Made by a program: the position numbers and the translations under genes. Under the pieces are notes generated by a model. That model was not told the origin of the DNA and did no database searches. It saw only the letters and a list, made by a program, of their open reading frames with translations. 64,000 nucleotides of DNA, taken from NCBI RefSeq assembly GCF_000006565.2, contig NC_031475.1, forward strand, positions 4,511,601 to 4,575,600, read 5' to 3'. Origin of the DNA: Toxoplasma gondii ME49 (Eukaryota; Apicomplexa; Conoidasida; Eucoccidiorida; Sarcocystidae). Of the stretch, positions 60,001-64,000 are shown one piece after another (position 1 is the stretch's first letter; the number at the start of each line of letters is the position of its first letter).

Positions 60001-61093
60001 CTTATTTCGGCTGCGACTCGGCGCGCTCAAGGTATCGAGGCAGTGAGGAGAAGAAAATGTTTTCAGGACAATTCGTCACCGTGTATCGTTGTTCATTTGG
60101 CGCAGGAGGGTTTACGGAAGTATGCACTGAAACCGTAAAAAGCCGGTTCATGTTTCAGCTTGTTGCCGGGGATGGTGGGCGAGGAGAGGGGGAGGGGGAG
60201 GAAGGAAAGGAAAGACGGGGGACGCACACTCCATATGCACACGAAGGCCGTTTCCCCCAGATGTTTCACACGCGAATGAAGCGAACACAGTGCAGCACAG
60301 ACATCAGGGCGGAAACACAAGCAGCGCATCCTAGATTATCGAGGGCGCTGACTTTCGTTTTTCGTCACTCCCTTACCTCAGGGAATCTACGAGAAGCAAG
60401 GAAGCATGAACGGAAAAACGTCATTGAGCTAGAGAATTGGTATCGCAGTGTCACATCAGAGGGCGAGGCATCGGAGGCAGTCGAGGCCATCCAGTGGCCG
60501 TCAAGCGCACCCGACAAGGAGGCGAATCTTCACCGGGCTCATGCGTTGCGACCTGTGTCGATGTTCGTGGGCTTTTTTTGTTCTTCGAAACATTTGCCTA
60601 CAAAAGAGAATGCACAGTCTGTCTCCTGCTCACATAATGTCCCGCGTACTCTTCCCCCTAGCGTTGCAGACAAATTCTGTATTGGCAAAGGCACCAGAGG
60701 ACGCTTCATCCAGGATGCAAGAGAATGACCACCCACGCGAAATGGGGTCGAATTAAAGTTCCGCTACATCCGCCTCTAGCTGATTTACCGCTATGTGCGT
60801 AAAGAAAGCTTCTCGATTATCTGTGTCGGGAGTCTGTCTCCCGGTCTCACGGCTTCGTACATACTTGTCTATATTCGCACGTGCAGGCAACTGCTTTCCT
60901 GGATGAATTACATACCAAATGACTTCAAAACTGTTAGTGTGAACGTGAGCTCCGTACGGTGTTGATATATTCCGTTATCCAGATTCATTTCCATGGAGAT
61001 CCGCAGGTGAGCATAGGCACCGTCACTTGAAACGATGTCCTCTACTAGATTCGCTAACAGCGACCGTTCCCTACGTGGCCGCTTTGCTGCCAT
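57031..61093 (-). CDS. MATH/TRAF-like domain protein (5' part uncertain)
   Basis: The 3' exons chain in phase: an exon ending at 58693 (start unresolved, within about 58694-59115), then 58340-58261, 58101-57933, 57815-57691, 57590-57470 and 57138-57031 with the stop. They encode VVCFLQPRGDRLGHWFQ, YAVWWTIRDF, FPFAGINSVQMQFWPSGNQ, VSLAISIPECWKDFHYPINM and SFCRLQDL...DQVTVGFEI. The order of strands (W-x-I, aromatic-phi-G, F-W-P-x-G, S-L, then D-x-V-x-V-G-x-E-I) is that of a MATH beta-sandwich, which binds peptide partners. Upstream, exon 61093-60916 begins with ATG (MAAKRPRRERSLLANL) and contains AYAHLRISMEMNLDNGIY and a strong GTATGT donor. It could pair with a 45-nt exon 60597-60553, but I could not complete the chain between 60553 and about 59115. 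The upstream pieces may be a separate gene. Confidence 0.5.
59905..60756 (+). CDS. Possible small three-exon gene of unknown function on the opposite strand
   Basis: Exons 59905-60031, 60382-60554 and 60670-60756 join in phase to give about 128 residues, mostly charged and helical. The protein starts MDMLDETDAPTWETNLHVVS, continues KHERKNVIELENWYRSV and EAVEAIQWPSSAPDKEANL, and ends DHPREMGSN. The acceptors (CCTCAG, GTTGCAG) and first donor (GTATCG) are acceptable; the second donor (GTGTCG) is weak. Without the last splice the frame runs to 60728 with a different tail. No domain is recognised. It lies inside what would be an intron of the minus-strand MATH-like gene, so either it is nested or that gene is shorter than modelled. 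The first exon is open in all three frames, which lowers confidence. Confidence 0.42.
60176..60221 (+). repeat. Homopurine G/A-rich tract
   Basis: About 40 bases consist almost entirely of G and A, with repeated GGGGGAGG blocks, inside the first intron of the possible small gene. Such tracts can form triplex or G-quadruplex structure and are often length-variable. Confidence 0.7.
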
Positions 61094-61611
61094 CTGTATT
61101 GAATCTCTCTGCTGCGGACGCCCCGGGAGGCAAATGGAAAATTTTCGTTCGCATCCGCTTTGTTCAGTACAGTTTGTTGCAGGAGAATCCCGAATCACGT
61201 CCACGGAAACAGGAGAGAAAGTGCGAAAAAAACAGACTTCCAGTCACTTTAGAAGACGCTTGCGATTCTCTATCAGACAATAGTCGCGAATGACAACAAG
61301 GGTGCGCCGTTAGAGAAACGAAGCCAAGAATTAACACATGTCATGCTAGAAGGGTGACTAGGAGAGGCGACTGGTTAACTATCCATTCACAACTGCGAGG
61401 AAAGAATAGTTGTCCGAAATTTGCCTGACAGGCCAGCGTGCCCGCAGGCTGAGAATGTACCAAGATACACCAAAGATAATACTGTCAGATGAGCATGAGA
61501 GAGGACCACCATCGACCGACACATCCTCCATTTCCCTGTCACGCAACCTTGTTTCCAAGACAGTGACTCAACACTACCTAAAAGCGTCGACTCCATTGTC
61601 GTCTTCCCCTC
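61094..61611. other. Spacer downstream of ERD2
   Basis: About 0.5 kb between the ERD2 stop codon and the putative first exon of the MATH-like gene. It probably includes the ERD2 3' untranslated region and a promoter. No motif-bearing frame is seen. Confidence 0.4.
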
Positions 61612-62283
61612 CTACACTTCTGCGTGGACGGGCAACACAAGTTTCTGTCCGTACCACTTGGACAAGGCGTAGTAGTAAAAGAAGTCCACATACAGAGCTG
61701 TCTGAATGACTCCTGCGATCCAGCCCACATAGTTCACATACGGGGGAGACTCTGCAAAGTAGCGGTACACCCAGTTCAGGATATACAGGAATCTGTAAGC
61801 TCCCAACGCCGCCACGTAGTTGCCGGTCAAATTCTCCACCTCTCGCAGTTGCTGAAGAAGAATTAGCTGGGGCAGAATAGCAACGCACTCAAGCCAAATG
61901 CTGAAGGCCCACAGAATCTCTGAAACGGACCAGTCCTCTGCCGTAACCAACGACAGTAGAATGCACGGAGGGATCAGATACTTTTCATAAGGAAAAGAAT
62001 CTGCGCGTCTGTCATAGGTTTGGGAGATGGGCGGCTTGAACCGAATCAGGTAGACTGTGTACGCTGTTGACGCGATGAAGAACAATTTCATTGCAGTGTT
62101 ATAAACAGATATGAAGTGGTACAGAAGATCCACATAGCGACTGCAGAAAACTAGCAGATACATCTCCTGCATGCGGCATGAGATCCCGACGCAGTTTTTC
62201 GATCGTCGCAGCTTGAGAAGCAGCAAGACGATCGAAAGAAGGTGAAGCATATCACCAGCGAAACGAAAGGCATTCATCGCCAT
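61612..62283 (-). CDS. ERD2: ER lumen protein-retaining receptor (KDEL/HDEL receptor)
   Basis: A single intronless frame of 223 residues starts at ATG 62283. It matches ERD2 end to end, with seven membrane segments and the signatures [90 protein letters not shown] and LNWVYRYF. The receptor binds escaped ER-resident proteins with C-terminal KDEL-type signals in the Golgi and returns them in COPI vesicles. The extreme C-terminus ([10 protein letters not shown]) lacks an obvious canonical di-lysine. Length and start agree with the family. Confidence 0.97.
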   Translation of the reverse strand: MAMNAFRFAGDMLHLLSIVLLLLKLRRSKNCVGISCRMQEMYLLVFCSRYVDLLYHFISVYNTAMKLFFIASTAYTVYLIRFKPPISQTYDRRADSFPYEKYLIPPCILLSLVTAEDWSVSEILWAFSIWLECVAILPQLILLQQLREVENLTGNYVAALGAYRFLYILNWVYRYFAESPPYVNYVGWIAGVIQTALYVDFFYYYALSKWYGQKLVLPVHAEV

Positions 62284-64000
62284 CTTGACTACGAGAACGG
62301 TACAAAAATCCTACACGAAGTCGCTGCCTCTCCCACGCAGGTGAACGCGTCCTTCTGGTGCCGTACGCCGCGGAAACTCGCCCACGAAGAAACCCGACGA
62401 TATGGAGGGACGCTTGGCACCTCGTACCTTTCTGGATAACCCAGATGTTTCCACGACCTCCACGCTTCGTTTCTACCGAGAATGCTCACGATGAGCCTCG
62501 TGTTATCCGCGACGGATCTGCTATGCGATGATCAGCATCCTCTTGAAGGGGAAGAACCCACGTGCCCTACAGCTAGACACTCGTCGGGAATACAGTAAGT
62601 GGCGCTACGCAGTTTTGACGGCTTTGTGCTCCTGCGTGCTGCTCTTCGTCGAGCTTCGCTACGAACCTGCAAAACCACATTTGAGACAGGGCCAAGTATA
62701 AGACGCTTGCAACAGCTTGTAAAAGAAACCCGGCTTGCTCCAAACAGCAAAGAACAGGCTTCGAGTCCTCCCTGCCACTGCTTGTGCTTCGTTGTCCACA
62801 CTCCACACTCAAAAAGAGAATCCATATTTACCGCTGACACACGGGAAATGTCTCTCGAAGATGGGATTTGCGTTCCTCTTCTACAAAAAGGTACCAGCCG
62901 GCTCTAACATCCGATTTACAACCCTCCTGCTAGTCTGCGTCAAACACTGTTTGTTGTCTCTTGATGGTAGCATGTACGTCTCACTGCGAACAAGTTTTCC
63001 CTGGTCTCGGTAGCACCACTGCCCCCGAGGCAACGCTTCGGATCTTCCCTAAAACGAACAATATCTCCATTGTGTTCTTCGCCACCTCAGCAGTGCCACC
63101 TCGGATTCTCAGGTAAGATGGCGTAGGGTGAAGGAGAGACGCACGATGAAAATGCCACTATATCCTAGACGGCACACAAAAGTGCGACTTTCTCTGCGTT
63201 TTTGAGGAAGCCTTCGGGATGCAGAGTGTCCCAGAACCGAATAGCTCGGGTGAGGATCCCAAAGTAACTCGTGCCTCCCGTAACTCTTAACGGCCAGTAT
63301 CCGTTTTGGTCCACGCGGGCTCCCCTCTACTCCATAACTCAATTGGCGCTTTTCTGCATAACTCGACACTTACTTCGCTGCGGAAAGAAATTCGACAGGC
63401 GCAGGCGAACACCAAGAAAAAAGCCTGTCTCGACGGTTAGGAGTGGAAGTGAGGCACCCCATACAACCGTGGATATATACGGAGGTCGGCGATGAAACGC
63501 CAGCTCGAATTTCAGGAGGTTCGAAAACAACTTGTCCCCTTGCTTACACTAATTCCTGCGCTTCTACTCACGGAGTCGAAGCCGGCAATCTCATCGTATT
63601 CCCTGCTCGAATCCACGAGGAACAAACCCGCCGCCTTCTGTCGTATCGTGGAGCAGGCTGGGAGGCTTGTGGAGGGAGAGTGCACAGAAATGTACGGGAT
63701 ACCGGAACGCAGCCGAGGAGAAACGACTAGGATTCGACACACTGTACAAAAAATACAAATCCCTCCGCGATGAACCGGTCCAGGAAACGAACTCTGGCAC
63801 CCTTCCCGCGCTCTTCACCCCGAACGCGCACAGTAGCTCCACACTCTGCGTGCCTATACATGCTACCACCTCTCCTCCGGCACGCTCCTCACCCCATTTT
63901 TGGACGACTTCGTGCCACCAGCCAGCCTCTTTGTTGAGAAGGGGGAAGACGATCTGAGAAACGGAGCTTTTCAGACAGCCGTTACGCTCTGTAGAATTCG
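62284..64000. other. ERD2 upstream region and unresolved right edge
   Basis: About 1.7 kb. The part nearest ERD2 should hold its promoter. Frames at 62532-62840 (minus) and 62599-62907 (plus) overlap without motifs. From about 63440 to 63957 all three plus frames are open, with coding-like stretches such as MKRQLEFQEVRKQLVP at 63492 and AAEEKRLGFDTLYKKYKSL near 63700, which suggests the first exons of another plus-strand gene that continues beyond the window. I could not choose between the frames. Confidence 0.35.

Overview
The window is nuclear DNA of a coccidian apicomplexan, probably a Toxoplasma/Neospora/Hammondia/Besnoitia-type member of the Sarcocystidae; I cannot fix the species. The reasons are the roughly balanced base composition, GT-AG introns, GCATGC-type motifs, a patch resembling apicomplexan mitochondrial sequence inside nuclear DNA, and lineage-typical genes: apicortin/doublecortin, an LCCL-PA14 (CCp5/FNPA-like) secreted protein and a mucin-type GalNAc-transferase. 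I built the exon models by hand from splice signals, reading phase and family knowledge. Models called complete are consistent in phase across all junctions.

Left third (1-27 kb). A probable mitochondrial-derived insertion (about 0.88-1.70 kb) precedes a very large SMYD4-like TPR/MYND/SET methyltransferase gene on the minus strand (2424-8029). Next come an intronless glycerophosphodiester phosphodiesterase (plus, 9193-10296), a polypeptide GalNAc-transferase (minus, 13016-16803), and a CDK-family kinase (plus, 18290-23802) with unusual insertions. About 3.5 kb without a convincing gene follows.

Middle (27-40 kb). A nucleosome-assembly-protein family gene carries about 13 tandem 42-bp repeats in its first exon. 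SRP14 (plus) follows. Next is a complete 18-exon LCCL/PA14/F5-8C/FN2-like gene on the minus strand, with 17 introns of only 38-78 nt, one of them GC-AG.

Right (40-64 kb). An ankyrin-repeat gene (plus), apicortin (minus), a SPEF1/CLAMP-like calponin-homology gene (plus) and an EFHC-type DM10 plus EF-hand gene (minus) lie next to each other. SPEF1 and EFHC relatives are axonemal proteins, apicortin is an apical-microtubule protein, and LCCL proteins act in sexual stages. The 35.5-55 kb block therefore looks like a neighbourhood for microgamete/axoneme, apical cytoskeleton and sexual-stage genes; this is inference. A multi-exon MATH-like gene (minus), a possible small unknown gene on the opposite strand, and an intronless KDEL receptor (ERD2) follow. 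The last 1.7 kb holds open frames that I could not resolve.
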